Source of the DNA: Phoronis australis
Lineage: Eukaryota; Phoronida; Phoronidae
DNA length: 64,000 nucleotides
Assembly (NCBI GenBank): GCA_002633005.1
Contig: NMRA01000386.1
Span: 85,373 to 149,372 of the forward strand
Reading direction: 5' to 3'
The notes under the pieces were generated by a model. It searched no databases and was not told the origin of the DNA. It saw only the letters and a program-made list of their open reading frames with translations. Below, one piece after another: positions 36,901-44,913 of the stretch. The position numbers and the translations under genes are program-made. Each line of letters begins with the position of its first letter. Positions within the stretch are counted from its first letter, which is position 1.

Positions 36901-39867
36901 ATAGTAAACAAAAAATAGTTCATCGGTACGGCAACCTTCTATGGTGTAATGGTTGGATATCATTGTTGTCAAAAGTTTATGTAACAGAGCCTATGCAGGT
37001 GTCGACTTCAACAGTATACTAACCGAAAAATAATGCAGTTTGCCATTCTTGATGAGCACTTGTCTTTCGTGTTCTTTATGATCGTCGTCGCCAGCTGTGT
37101 CCCTCTACAATAAAATATCACATTTTACAGAATTTATTTATAAGTTTATTGGTAAGATCATTTACATCTTCGAGAATAGAGCGCAAACTTTACTTTACAG
37201 ACTGCAAAGTGCCAGGGTGCGCTCAGTAGACAATAGCGAGATCCGGCAAGACGGGCTTTGTCAGGTAATCTCGTACTAACAAAATAGCTTCCGCTGAATT
37301 GATTTAATCTGAGAAGCTGGAATGTTGAATTATAGGAGACGATTTCTCTTCCTTATTCCAAGATTATCTGTTAGCAAGTAATAAATCGTTACATTTAAAA
37401 CTGTATCTTTTATGTACACACATGAATGAATTTTGTTAACATAGCCTCCAAAATTGGTCGTGCTGTTGATTTCACACAGTCATCAGGGACAAATGAATCC
37501 TTTGTGGGTAAGTGTGTTGTCCAATCCTAGTATTCAGGTTATTAAAAACAGAATGAAGAGTGGAAACTTCTCCTTTAGGCACACTACTCCTACTGAAGTG
37601 GAAAAAGTTATCGAATGTCTCGATACAAAGAAGTCCACTGGTAGTGATCACATTCCAGCTAAGTTGCTTACACCAGTTGGTAAATTTGTAAACCATCATT
37701 TAGCTACTATTTTGAATCAGAGCATTAGTAAATTCCCGGACATGGCAAAACTTGTGACGTAGTGCCAGTTTTTAAAAAAGATGGCAGATTGAAGATGGAA
37801 AATTACAGACCAAGACATGTGAGAGACATGTTACTACAGATAAAGTCGTTTTTACGTAATGTATTGGAGCTGCGTATTTCTGCCTAGGAGCAGATATACC
37901 TGCCAATCAGTTATACTACGTATGGTCGAGGATTGGAGGTTGTCTGGTGAACAAAATCAGTGTTCTGGAGCAGTGCTCGTGCATCTGAGCAAAGCGTTCG
38001 AATGTCTCCCACACCAACTCTTGATCGCAAAATTAAAATCTTATGGTGCGAGTGAACAGGCACTTGCCTTTTATGGTCTTATCTGTCAAAAACGAAGCAT
38101 CGTGTTAGGATTGGTGGACTGTCTAGTCGTGATTGGCTAGAAATAGTTAAAAGGGTGCCACAGGGGTCCATCATGGATCCAGTTATGTTCTATTTTTGTG
38201 AATGACATCATTGTCTTATTTACTGAGGCACAGTTGTATAATTATGCTGATGATAACATTGTCTGAGGAATTGCTCGCATAAGGGATGACGTTATTGCCA
38301 TAGCGACATATGAGTCTTCAATAGCAATTACCTGGTCCAAGCAAAAGATGATGGAGGCAAATCCATAAAAGCTCTATATTTATTCATGAATCTAGAATTG
38401 TTTCCAGGGCTGTTGCCGAGGTTGAAGGAGCCAAACGTACCAGCGAGGTGGATGGTAAATCAATTGGTGTCGTACTTGATGTGACTTTTGACAACAATAT
38501 TAAAGTTTTATGCCGAAAAGTAAGACCCCAGCTCAACTTTTTACAACGTCTGGCTAGTAGCTGAATGATGATTTTCGATGCTTCATTTTATCTCAGTTTC
38601 TCAACTGTGATTTAATTTGGCATTTTTTAAGCCTAGTCAATACACATAAGATTGAACGAGTTCAATGTAAGGCCCTGCGATTTGTATTTGATGGTTATTC
38701 TTGCTCATATTGAACACTATTACAGAGAGTTAATCTACCTACTCTAAAGCTTGGTAGACAGAGAATGACTGTTAAAGAAGCTTCCAAAATGTTTAACCAT
38801 TTGTGACCCCCATTTCTGTGTGACCTTCTTAGAATTCGCAGGACCCCATAAAACTTGAGATCATTCAGCAGGATTAACATTCCCCAGTGCAGAACCACTC
38901 GTTATGGTCTGCACTCTTTCAGAGCCTATGGCTCTAACTTGTGGAACTCTTTGTTGGAGGAGGTGAGATCGAGCCTACACTTAAATATATTTGTGCAATA
39001 TGCAAACACATGGACTGACCCTTCCTGCAAGTGCAGAGACTGCGATTTCTTGTTTTGAACATTAATCTCTTCTAAGGTGCTAATAGTACATGTATGATCT
39101 AGTTAATCTTGTATATAGTATTTTAATGTTTGTTTTAATTTCATATTTATGTATTTTATAACTTATGTATTTACTGTATTTGTCGGTATACTAGGCTATG
39201 GCTAATGTTTTACCTTTTACCGACTTAAAGTAATTTGACTTCACTTGACATGACTTTTACCTTAGAAAACCTGTAACCTAACGCGTAAGTACAAACATAT
39301 AGGATGTGATCTGCCACGTGAACAGTTTGGGTGAAGAAATGGAAAAACTTAGAAAATCGAAGTGTACGGAATAAATACAAAACGTATTGTGCGTATGGAC
39401 CGAGACTGAACCACCCGCGGTACGTTTTGTGTATCGATATCGTTGTTGCAGTATGACGTACCTTTGTGATAAAATTTACTAAAATATGGCCTCGAGACCC
39501 AGGCAACGGCAGATTGTCAAACTTAGAATTCTAAAGACTTTCTGCTTTTATGAAGTATATATTTTTTGTTAGATATTATCGTTTTCTAGATATTCCGCTG
39601 AATGCATAGACTTGTGGATAAGGGCCTTACAAAATCTTAAACAGAACCGTCCACAATTCGTGAGACTTGTGCAAGATACAGTAACCTGTAACTTTTGTTT
39701 TTACAAGAAATTTGATCTCACTGTTGCCTTACCTTTTCCAAGTGTCCTGGAGTGTTGCTATCGATGTTACCATCACGCGTGTCATGCGGTAGGCCGATAG
39801 AGAAAGTGCACAGCACCGCTGTTATTAAAACAAACTGAAACCACCCGACTTGCGTAATTTCGAGCAT
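13061..39867 (-). CDS. Astacin-EGF-CUB secreted metalloprotease gene (nine exons found, 3' end open)
   Basis: Joined coding exons are 39733-39867, 37024-37104, 31103-31207, 22921-23132, 20355-20430, 17181-17372, 16508-16634, 16089-16211 and 13061-13179, all minus strand. They sum to 1170 bases (390 codons) and every junction is GT/AG with matching phase. Order: signal peptide, propeptide, astacin catalytic domain with zinc motif HEIGHAIGFHHEQ and Met-turn SIMHYG, a six-Cys EGF-like module, then the start of a CUB domain. Astacins are zinc endopeptidases activated by removal of the propeptide; forms with EGF and CUB modules (BP10/SpAN, tolloid relatives) process matrix or growth-factor partners outside the cell. 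Four catalytic-domain cysteines are present (TCLRF, GTGCSS, EGGC, YNC). No lesion was seen in these nine exons, so the gene looks functional as far as it goes. The rest of CUB and the stop codon are not securely located. Function beyond protease is inferred from family. Confidence 0.9.
13963..14402. mobile_element. 440-bp MITE with AGTGCCGTTTACAC ends
   Basis: Left AGTGCCGTTTACAC; right end, read backwards, AGTCCCGTTTAGAC. Internal sequence has a second GTGTAAACGGGAC block near 14034. ATA flanks both sides, too short to call a target duplication with confidence. It lies in intron 8 of the astacin gene. Confidence 0.55.
14585..15290 (+). pseudogene. LINE endonuclease-linker fragment
   Basis: The plus strand gives YIVAGDINVDLTKFIKIR (GDIN is the catalytic endonuclease block of APE-type LINEs), then DRHKRITS, and after several stops KPWITQSLPVSIK ... 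QLAHFLRNEFKEELK, which matches the KPWIT linker before the RT in CR1/jockey/L2-type LINEs. No RT follows. It is a dead fragment in intron 8. Confidence 0.65.
16089..16211 (-). CDS. Astacin gene exon 8: EGF-like module
   Basis: 123 bases, phase 1 at both ends, so it is a symmetric shuffling-type exon. It holds CNNTCHNHGYPF, then CVCKCP, then GDC: six cysteines with EGF-like spacing directly after the catalytic domain. Acceptor ATCGTTCCAG; donor GTACTT. EGF-like modules follow the protease domain in BP10/SpAN-type and many nematode astacins. Confidence 0.88.
16508..16634 (-). CDS. Astacin gene exon 7: end of catalytic domain
   Basis: 42 codons plus one base, acceptor AATCTTGTAG, donor GTCTGT (weaker than the others). 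Reads TFSRDRKPTIKV through LPGSRNDLTFYDAKLANIMYNC, matching the astacin C-terminal FSxxxxPTI ... LSxxDIxxINxMYxC pattern with the last conserved Cys. The final G joins GT of the next exon to make Gly. Confidence 0.92.
17181..17372 (-). CDS. Astacin gene exon 6: zinc-binding active site and Met-turn
   Basis: 64 codons, phase 0 at both ends, acceptor ATTTTCAG and donor GTAAGT. It carries VHEIGHAIGFHHEQARSDRD, matching the astacin signature HExxHxxGFxHExxRxDRD with three zinc His and the catalytic Glu. It ends with YDLESIMHYG, the Met-turn whose Tyr is a further zinc ligand in the family. All catalytic residues are intact. Confidence 0.97.
17700..18660 (-). repeat. CTAGTGGC repeat cluster, inverted relative to 51.1-52.6 kb
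   Basis: Two units of about 450 bases, marked by GGCCACTAG-type motifs at 17881 and 18331 and by GATACAGCCATGGGCGC near 18139. The cluster ends in GGACACCGGACGCCCGGACC (near 18608). The same units in the opposite orientation make up 51125-52640. In intron 5 of the astacin gene. Confidence 0.8.
18661..20354. other. Intron 5, no further gene recognised
   Basis: Open frames of 76-161 codons occur but show no domain or splice support. AC/GGGT-rich patches near 19380-19440 and 19900-19950 share ACCCG and GACCC words without a clean repeat. Confidence 0.4.
20355..20430 (-). CDS. Astacin gene exon 5: GCxSxxGR segment
   Basis: One base plus 25 codons, joining in phase after exon 4 to read GTGCSSAIGR. 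This is the conserved GCxSxVGR motif of astacins; TLQEGGC supplies the next conserved Cys. Acceptor TATGTTTAG, donor GTAAGT, ending in phase 0. Confidence 0.93.
20990..21024. repeat. Perfect 13-bp hairpin just before the THAP fragment
   Basis: TTAGCTCTAGGAA at 20990-21002 and its exact complement TTCCTAGAGCTAA at 21012-21024, with a 9-base loop. It is absent from the equivalent place in copy 1 (about 8260). Confidence 0.8.
21034..21190 (+). pseudogene. THAP zinc-finger fragment
   Basis: One continuous frame reads MVSSNVCACTNHEAARKASV, then REPEMLRKWLPAVKNEKYE. It keeps CxC-type cysteines and the W-containing helix of THAP domains. After 60-odd residues it stops without the closing CxxH and without any transposase, so it is a remnant. 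It is less damaged than the copy at 8.3 kb. Confidence 0.55.
21482..21528. repeat. (GT)n microsatellite
   Basis: Uninterrupted GT dinucleotides, followed a few bases later by a G10 run (near 21535) that opens the adjacent GGGGGGCAAC repeat. Confidence 0.97.
21535..21960 (+). repeat. End copy of the GGGGGGCAAC element family
   Basis: Begins in a G-run followed by GCAACTTGATTTTTTCTGTA and runs nearly identical to 24804-25200, including AACATGGCGGCTCCCTTAGA. That ATG opens a short frame (MAAPLEMLSIDAAYTFKH) then stops. Only the left end of the element is present. Confidence 0.8.
22921..23132 (-). CDS. Astacin gene exon 4: N-terminal half of catalytic domain
   Basis: 70 codons plus two bases; acceptor TTACAG, donor GTAAAT, entering in phase 0. 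It begins with a basic stretch (KISKRKIVTSS) that may hold the propeptide cleavage site, then ELWPNGIVPWYF, the typical WPxGxIPY start of the mature astacin domain. Further on, HWQNRTCLRF gives the first conserved Cys (TCIxF type) and NHVLIGKGTG leads into the next exon. Strong family match. Confidence 0.93.
23133..24590. other. Intron 3, no gene recognised
   Basis: AT-rich, with short open frames only. Immediately downstream, 24660-24750 is similar to 42260-42330 (CAAGACTTC..GAGAT block), a repeat of unknown kind. Confidence 0.4.
24761..28178. mobile_element. 3.4-kb DNA transposon with GGGGGGCAAC inverted ends
   Basis: Left end: CCATGGGCCGTAG (24761) then CCATTTTAGGGGGGCAACTT. Right end, read backwards: CCATGGGCCGTAG (ending 28177) then CCATTTTAGGGGGGCAATTT. 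So the inverted repeats are in two blocks separated by unrelated spacers of about 30 bases. Left-end sequence recurs at 21535-21960, 54832-55090 and, more diverged, 60267-60445. The interior keeps traces of coding sequence. No target duplication is clear. Confidence 0.7.
26935..27085 (+). pseudogene. Relic coding segment of the GGGGGGCAAC element
   Basis: A frame reads GGLFLDAAMAGNGMDLLIR, VQGRDLVALEVKYHRSC, a stop, then KSFTRLLTKQK. The pattern D(L/M)VAxEVxYHxxC..xFTR recalls a multicopy family of unknown function in marine invertebrate genomes (from memory, unverified). Later, at 27374-27500, MCKCQNCGN and SDDIESDDE appear with stops. The coding region is broken throughout. I cannot name the transposase superfamily. 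Confidence 0.4.
28179..28758. other. Intron 3, no gene recognised
   Basis: Nothing beyond short open frames. Confidence 0.4.
28759..29028 (-). pseudogene. CR1/jockey-like LINE, C-terminal RT fragment
   Basis: 89 codons reading LLLWGVASEKDMKTIQVIQN, RAVRLILGASIRDI, LYMETGIMKIHKRHEF and CCLYKCFK. WGxAxxxxxxxIxxxQNRAVRxIxG is the conserved region after the RT in CR1/jockey LINEs. No upstream RT is present. Same strand as the astacin gene, in intron 3. Confidence 0.85.
29920..29985 (+). repeat. GTGGGTCGAG minisatellite
   Basis: GTTGTGGGTCGAGAGG-like units repeat three to four times, followed by a G-run. A similar pair of units occurs at 58305-58340. Confidence 0.75.
30837..30911. repeat. (CA)n microsatellite
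   Basis: About 70 bases of CA dinucleotides with a few interruptions, in intron 3. Confidence 0.97.
31103..31207 (-). CDS. Astacin gene exon 3: propeptide with aspartate-switch motif
   Basis: 35 codons, phase 0 at both ends (acceptor TTTCATATAG, donor GTAAGG). It includes MDEMGLAPNTHEGDILNGDD. Astacin propeptides carry an FXGD motif whose Asp blocks the catalytic zinc; here the matching spot reads HEGDI, with His where Phe is usual and the Gly-Asp kept. It is followed by an acidic stretch (NGDDDNIESD). Confidence 0.85.
31275..31417 (+). repeat. Minisatellite on the left side of the Ty3/gypsy element
   Basis: Imperfect units of the type GGATTAGTGGGTGTATGTG, GACAGCAG and GTAGTGGTAGTATTGTAA. 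The same units continue at 35863-36000 on the other side of the element. Confidence 0.6.
31420..31523 (-). repeat. 3' LTR of the Ty3/gypsy element
   Basis: Aligns with 35741-35862 with about a dozen differences and a small deletion, which indicates an old insertion. Confidence 0.7.
31536..34805 (-). pseudogene. Ty3/gypsy pol (protease, RT, RNase H, integrase), inactivated
   Basis: In minus-strand order: protease with DVDTGTSDNF (about 34740); RT with LADAYNQIKLT and LPFGISSAPVYFQ; the catalytic block reads VYLNDMS (33796-33807) so the first Asp of YxDD is Asn; RNase H with ERPIANVSKTL and ITGHKPL; integrase with HINEDIKELVRHCTACAEQQ, VDAYSKNP and ATNGAAERLVQTFKQSL. The integrase tail (31536-32207) is open for 223 codons and ends in a Lys-rich stretch (KSKKKKRPNPR). 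Stops and frameshifts near 33800, 33400, 33020 and 32330 break the frame. Confidence 0.88.
34850..35726 (-). pseudogene. Ty3/gypsy gag with two zinc knuckles, inactivated
   Basis: Begins with a Gln-rich coiled-coil-like start (GELAGTISLLQQQINQQQ), then ELWKDYWSRFQTFAGA and LSQTFLANQTSTVYNLL as in invertebrate gypsy gag. Ends with two CCHC-type motifs: CPCCGKKDHAKMDC (34929-34970) and CRFCHKKGHIEAVC (34868-34909). Frameshifts near 35580 and stops near 34910 and 35090. Confidence 0.8.
35741..35862 (-). repeat. 5' LTR of the Ty3/gypsy element
   Basis: Starts TGTTATGTTTTTTG and ends ATCACAACA on the plus strand, so it has TG..CA ends. I could not identify a convincing tRNA primer-binding site next to it. 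Confidence 0.65.
35863..36000 (+). repeat. Minisatellite on the right side of the Ty3/gypsy element
   Basis: Units like GGGTGTATGTTTGACAGCAG and GTAGTATTGTAATATTAGGA continue the array at 31275-31417, so the retrotransposon appears to sit within one array. Confidence 0.6.
36001..37023. other. Intron 2, no gene recognised
   Basis: Open frames of 60-92 codons without motifs. Confidence 0.4.
37024..37104 (-). CDS. Astacin gene exon 2: propeptide
   Basis: 27 codons, phase 0 at both ends, between an acceptor ending TTTATTGTAG and the donor GTTAGT. The peptide is charged and rich in Asp, His and Glu (RDTAGDDDHKEHERQ) and has no recognised domain, as expected for a fast-evolving propeptide. Its place rests on good splice sites, open frame, matching phase and position between exons 1 and 3. 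It could be skipped without a frame change. Confidence 0.7.
37454..39060 (+). pseudogene. CR1/jockey-like LINE RT to C-terminus, inactivated
   Basis: In order: TPTEVEKVIECLDTKKSTGS with IPAKLL, then RT pieces including VPQGSIMDPVMF, then YNYADDNIV (YADD intact, near 38238-38255), IARIRDD, and the tail ending WTDPSCKCRDCDFL, a C-terminal Cys motif known from CR1-type LINEs. Stops and frameshifts throughout. It lies in intron 1 of the astacin gene, opposite strand, and ends in a TTGACTT-rich tail near 39236-39250. Confidence 0.8.
39733..39867 (-). CDS. Astacin gene exon 1: start codon and signal peptide
   Basis: 45 codons from the ATG at 39865-39867. The N-terminus MLEITQVGWF is followed by a hydrophobic stretch (QFVLITAVLCTFSIG) and a likely signal peptidase site near residue 25-28, then a hydrophilic start of the propeptide. 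The exon ends in GAA AAG before the donor GTAAGG, phase 0, which fits the next exon. I chose this ATG because it is directly followed by the signal peptide and lies in frame. No clear promoter was seen; a TATATTT on the minus strand about 45 bases before the ATG is too close to be convincing. Confidence 0.85.
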
Positions 39868-41578
39868 CTTTTTCAGATATGGTGGGCTAGACGATTTGGT
39901 ATGGTTCAAATATACCGATGACGTACGTGTCGTCAATGCACTTAGGAGAATTAGATAGTCGAGTAATACTGATACATGTATTTGTAATAGGATAAGATCT
40001 AATTAATACGACACATGTTTTTGTAATAGGATAAGGTCTAATGATGATTGATCAATTAATTACAAAATCTAATATGAAATTAGTCTTATTGCCATTCAAA
40101 ACGCTCTCCCTCCCTTCACCCTCTCTACTCTGCCTGTTTCTCGCTTAAGACGTGCTTATGCAGATTATGAGGCCTGCGTGTAATCAATTAGCCCTGTACT
40201 GAAAATAATGCTTTGCCGCCCTCGATACATCAACTCAAAGTGAAGTCAATGTCTTCATCTTTATCCTCAATTTCAACGTCACAATTATCTCCTCTTCTTT
40301 GTCCTTATAAGCAGATCACTTTTAAATGAGAACTACAAAATGCACTAAGAGCTGTGGCACGTGTTGCCCACGTATAGTGTGACAGTAAGTCTCGGTGATA
40401 TTGTGTCACTCTCTACATACTGTCGTCCTGGTGACAATATGTGTCGATGCTGAAGGCGCACACTGTCGCCATCCATATATATTTTCGCCCGAACCAGTGT
40501 GGCAATTCATATCACTGCATCCTTCGGTGAAATTTGATTTTTTCTATGTCCATTTAACTTTTAGAGAACCCCCTCACACGTCTTCAAGGTTTTAAAAATC
40601 AATTTCACTCTCCTTCATATCCAGAGTCCCACCAATATTTTTATAGGCCTACACCATCGTAGAAAGCAACTGACCATGATGCTAAGTGACGCGTTTTTCT
40701 CATTTATGTGTTTTAGCAAATAATTTTAAAAGTTCTATTAAATATCACCCTGTATATTTTCCTTGCAGTTATGAAATTGCGAGGTCGCTGAAATGTTTAC
40801 AACTGAAATTTATTCATGTTCAATCAAGGTCAATTTACAGAAAACAGGTCCCGTAATTGGATGGGTTTTTCTTTCTTAATATTGTTCACTTCTTGTGGTG
40901 TAACTGGTTGAATGTTTCTGACATATGTATTTTACTTCAATCTAAAACATAATTCTGTCAAATACGTCACGAATCTCTTCAAAATTGACTTTAAAGATGT
41001 TATGTCTCATCAAATTGTGAATAGGCAAATGAAGTACTAGTATACAAAGAACCCCGGTCTTCCGGTGTGCCAGAAACCATCTGACACCCAGTTACCATTA
41101 CAATCTAGCGAAAGTGTCGTTTTGCGACACTATCTTTATTTAAATGAGTACAGTAATATTTTATTGTTTCCCTAATAGAACAAAGTGCATTTTTTGTTAT
41201 GTGCTTATTTTGTTATAAAATAACGATTGCGTAATATTTAAAGTTACTAGGGTTTCCTATATGTTCACACTTGTTTTTAAGTGTATCAGTTGTGGCGTTT
41301 TCATTAAAACCACATTTTATTTACAAATCGTTTGTTTTCCTTATAATACTTGTACACAAACTTCTCCAGGAAGACACAAGGTGGCGCTTGCTACAATTTT
41401 AACCATTCACGGTTTTAATGAGACATGGCATCTTTGAATTAGTTTATCAACTTGCACCCTCAAGTAAGTGAGAATATTCCTTTTATGTGGCATTCCCTCA
41501 AGTTTGGACTCAGGCTATGATAACTTCTCTTAACTTATATTTCTTGAAAGCAGGATTGCACAGCTACTTAAGCTTTAA
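39868..41578. other. Upstream of the astacin gene; no gene recognised
   Basis: The astacin 5' untranslated region and promoter should start here, running to higher coordinates. I see no strong promoter motif or CpG-rich patch. A short direct repeat, ACATGTNTTTGTAATAGGAT, occurs at 39975 and 40013. Confidence 0.4.
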
Positions 41579-44500
41579 CAGTGACTCCATATAAAAACCA
41601 ACAGGTAGAGTCTATACCCAAAATCACAGACTTTTTTGAAACTTAGCACATGAGTTTGGTTTGTTAAGATGTACAAAAACCTCACTTTTTAAGAATTTTC
41701 ATTAATTCTGAATAATTTAATGGCATAACTTTCAAAATCCATTTTTGAATGTGTACTTTTTGAATTTGTGAGGCAAAAACGGCTATTTTTCAGGTTTTCA
41801 CTGAAGCCATTTTCGGCCAAATTTGGCACTCTGTAGCAGCCATAATGCACCTTTCCTGAAATTGACTTTATAATAATTTGTTTAGTCATTTCTAACCTTT
41901 TCATAATCTAAAATAAAAAAAACTTGCCTTTATAGAAGTTTTTGCGTACGAAGCATTACACTAACTGCACTTCGTCCTTTTGCTTGTTCTCAGTTGCCTC
42001 TGCTACCAATAGGGGGCTATTGGAACATATAATTAGCTTGCGAAACACGACATAAAAACCTTGTATTTTGGAGAAAAGGCAGACAGCATTATTAAATACC
42101 ATTCTCTGAAAACGTCATTGTTGATTATTGCTTATTATAAAAAATATGTGCGTTAATCAACTGGTATGCGTGCTTCTAAACGATAGATGGCGCTGCTTTT
42201 ATTTAAGTGGAGACTGAAGACGCATCTAGAATAAGAACAGTAACACGATGACTTTGCTATAATTCAAGACTTCACGAGATATTGCCCTGCATTTGCAATG
42301 AGAATATGTGGTTTTGGATAAATTTTAGAGAGGTTCTAGTGTTACTGAACTCACCCCTGCCTTACTCTTGTTTTCTATCTGCCTTTTTCGTGCCACAGGC
42401 AAAGGAAGGCACCCAAGGTGGATATGGCCCACTTGTGTTCAGTGAAAAAAATCCTTCAACTTGTGAATAGTCATTATAACTTTGGGTTCATATGGTAATG
42501 TCCCTGCTGTTTGCTACAAATTTTAGTCGCCACCAGTCGCCAGAAATCTGGTGTTCCCCCCCACACACTGGGCACCCTAATGCTGAATATTTCTGCCAGT
42601 GTGATCATCAGTGGTATAAAAAGGTACACATTCACAGTCAATAGAAAATAATTCACGAGAGACAATTTTATTAATGACTCATTCATGACAGACATGAAAT
42701 AGACAGAAGTAACGGTCTCGACTGGTTGTTATGCTTCAAAACTAGGATAAACGTTGAGCTCATTTACCACTTCATTCGGTAAATGTGACGACATAAAAGC
42801 ATCTTCAGCAGAAATAGAATTGTCATAAACATTGCTGCAGGCAACCTCAAAAAATCCACCAATCTGCGATTCACTTAACATCACAGGTAAACACTTTCCC
42901 AGTGGGTTCCCGTAATGTTTTCTCCAATTTGGCCCTTATGAGGGTGAAGTTACGTTTTTACCTGAATTATCTCTTTCATCGAATATTTTTGTCAGAAAGT
43001 TCTTAACCTTTACTGAAAATCTTGTTGACCTTTTACCTTTTTTTCAATGCGTAACCTATTGCTTCAGCATTCGTCTTTTCCAAATAGTACTCTGAGGCTG
43101 CCTCAAATGACGCTCCGGTTCTTGTATCTGAAACCATTTCTGACCACTGTCGTGCGATGTGGTCATGCGTGGTTTCCCTCTGTAAATGTTCAGTGTGGTT
43201 ACCCACATCCAAATTCTGACCTAGTTCTGCGTCTCTAGCAAAAAAGTTCGAGTAACCTTGCTGGGTACAAGGGAACTTTTGTTGAGACTCTTCACTAGAT
43301 GCAGTGACAACCTTAACTCTTGGTTTTGAAAATATGCCATGTCTAGAGATGTTACTGTATTTTAGAGAAATAGGTTTCTCATTTTCTCAGTATTTATAAG
43401 AACTTACCGTCACCTATAATGGAATGATTTCCACACGCGAATTCCTTGGGTGGAATAGTGGGAATTTGGGAATGTTCTTATACCAGGAACTGAGTATTTT
43501 GGAGAAGACTTTGTTGCATTGACTGAACATGCATACACATAACATCCCTTCACACGGCCACTGGAAAGTAATGCTTCTTTCAAATCCAGAAAGTTTATGA
43601 TATTGTTACCTCCGGCTACAAAGTACTTCGCATGTTGTTTGAGTGGAGCGATCTTGCGATCACAGAGATCCTTTCCATTCTGACTTTCACTAAAGTCATA
43701 TCTCGAAACAGAAATGCCAGTAGAATTTGACAAGGCTGCTACGTTCAGGAGGAGAGGAGCAGAGTGGTAACATCCAGCATTACCTGACTCTTCCATGACT
43801 GGTCCTGTTCAGTCAGAAATACACCGACTAGGGGTAGTACGAGTCCGTACTCTGGCACAGGCCTTGCTTTGCGAGGTACTTTCCTGTATCTCAAATGTCC
43901 AGTGGTGTCTTTGACATAACTCACTAAAGCACAAAGCTTTTGTGATCGGATTTTTTGCAGAATAAACTCTAAAGGAACATGAATTCCCATCGACATCGTC
44001 CGCCATTTTGTCTTTTTAAAATGCACTTTCTTCTCTCAAAACCAGTCATTACAAATATCAATTCTTACTCGTTTAATCTTAGAGGCATAAGCTCTACAGA
44101 GTGTTTAAATTAACCTGATAATGTAAAAGAAATGAAAGATAACTGACATGAGGGTTGCACGTACATTTTTTATATATCCTCAACCTTAACCTCAACTGAC
44201 TCCCTCAGTGGGCAAAAGTCATCGGGTTCAGTTTTGATACTAACCGCGTAATAAACCCGGGAAACATCTGGTTTTCATTTGAAAGAGTTTAGACTTGGTT
44301 TCTATAACAATTTAAAGTAGACTTCTTGCCTAAAATTTTGTTAAAATGGTCTGTAAACTCACGTCATTTCCAAACTATGAAAATAGACAGTGTTGCAAGA
44401 TAATTTTCACTAAAGTGCAAAGTTGAGGCAAGATTTTTTATTGCTCAGTCATCAAGACTAACTCTTTAACTGTACGTTCAAAACGTCACATAAGGCTACA

Positions 44501-44913
44501 AGCTGTTTTATGGCAGTAAGAAGGTCACAAATATGGCCACTAAAATTATCCCCAAAAAGTGGTCTGTGGATTATCTCCCCTGTCTAGCACAAAACTGTCA
44601 GATTTTAATAAATGACACAGAATTATGCACAGTATACGTTGGTTATTTTAGCCACCAAAATATATCATTTGATCTATTCTGTATGTTACTCATTTTTGTT
44701 GCTGAAAACATACGATTTTTGAGACGGCTAATATGCTCAATTGTGCCAATTCGTGTTATCATGCTGCAGAGGCGAAATTAGGGGTCATTGAGTGCACAAA
44801 ATTTGGCATTTGGGTTTTTGTTAGGATACCTACCCATGTACAAAAAATGAAGTTGTTTTAAATTTTGACGTATAGACTGATTTTTGAAAATCTACTGGTT
44901 TTTATATGGACTG
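41579..44913. mobile_element. 3.3-kb DNA transposon with CAGT..CCATATAAAAACC ends
   Basis: Left end CAGTGACTCCATATAAAAAC; right end, read backwards, CAGTCCATATAAAAACCAGT. Both continue into a TAGA block. Flanks TTTAA (left) and CTCTTAA (right) are similar but not an exact duplication. It carries a broken transposase on the minus strand. Confidence 0.6.
43410..44006 (-). pseudogene. DDE-type transposase relic of the CAGT element
   Basis: Two frames join near 43800. The first gives a damaged N-terminal part from 44006 (MADDVDGNSC). The second, open from 43796, reads MEESGNAGCYHSAPLL, SRYDFSESQNGKDLCDRKIA, then DLKEALLSSGRVKGCYVYAC. From memory, the multicopy family has SDNAGCYHS and YDFSEPQAGKDxCDRKIA; the SDN Asp, likely catalytic in an RNase H-like fold, is Gly here. 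The superfamily name is not certain. Not functional. Confidence 0.5.

Noticed and set aside
37097-37279. 60-codon plus-strand frame overlapping astacin exon 2
   Set aside because: Antisense to a splice-supported exon and without a motif.
39465-39506. Minus-strand stretch ending FITK before a good donor (GTACGT) in intron 1
   Set aside because: Exons 1 and 2 already join in phase, the frame has no ATG, and no acceptor with support was found.
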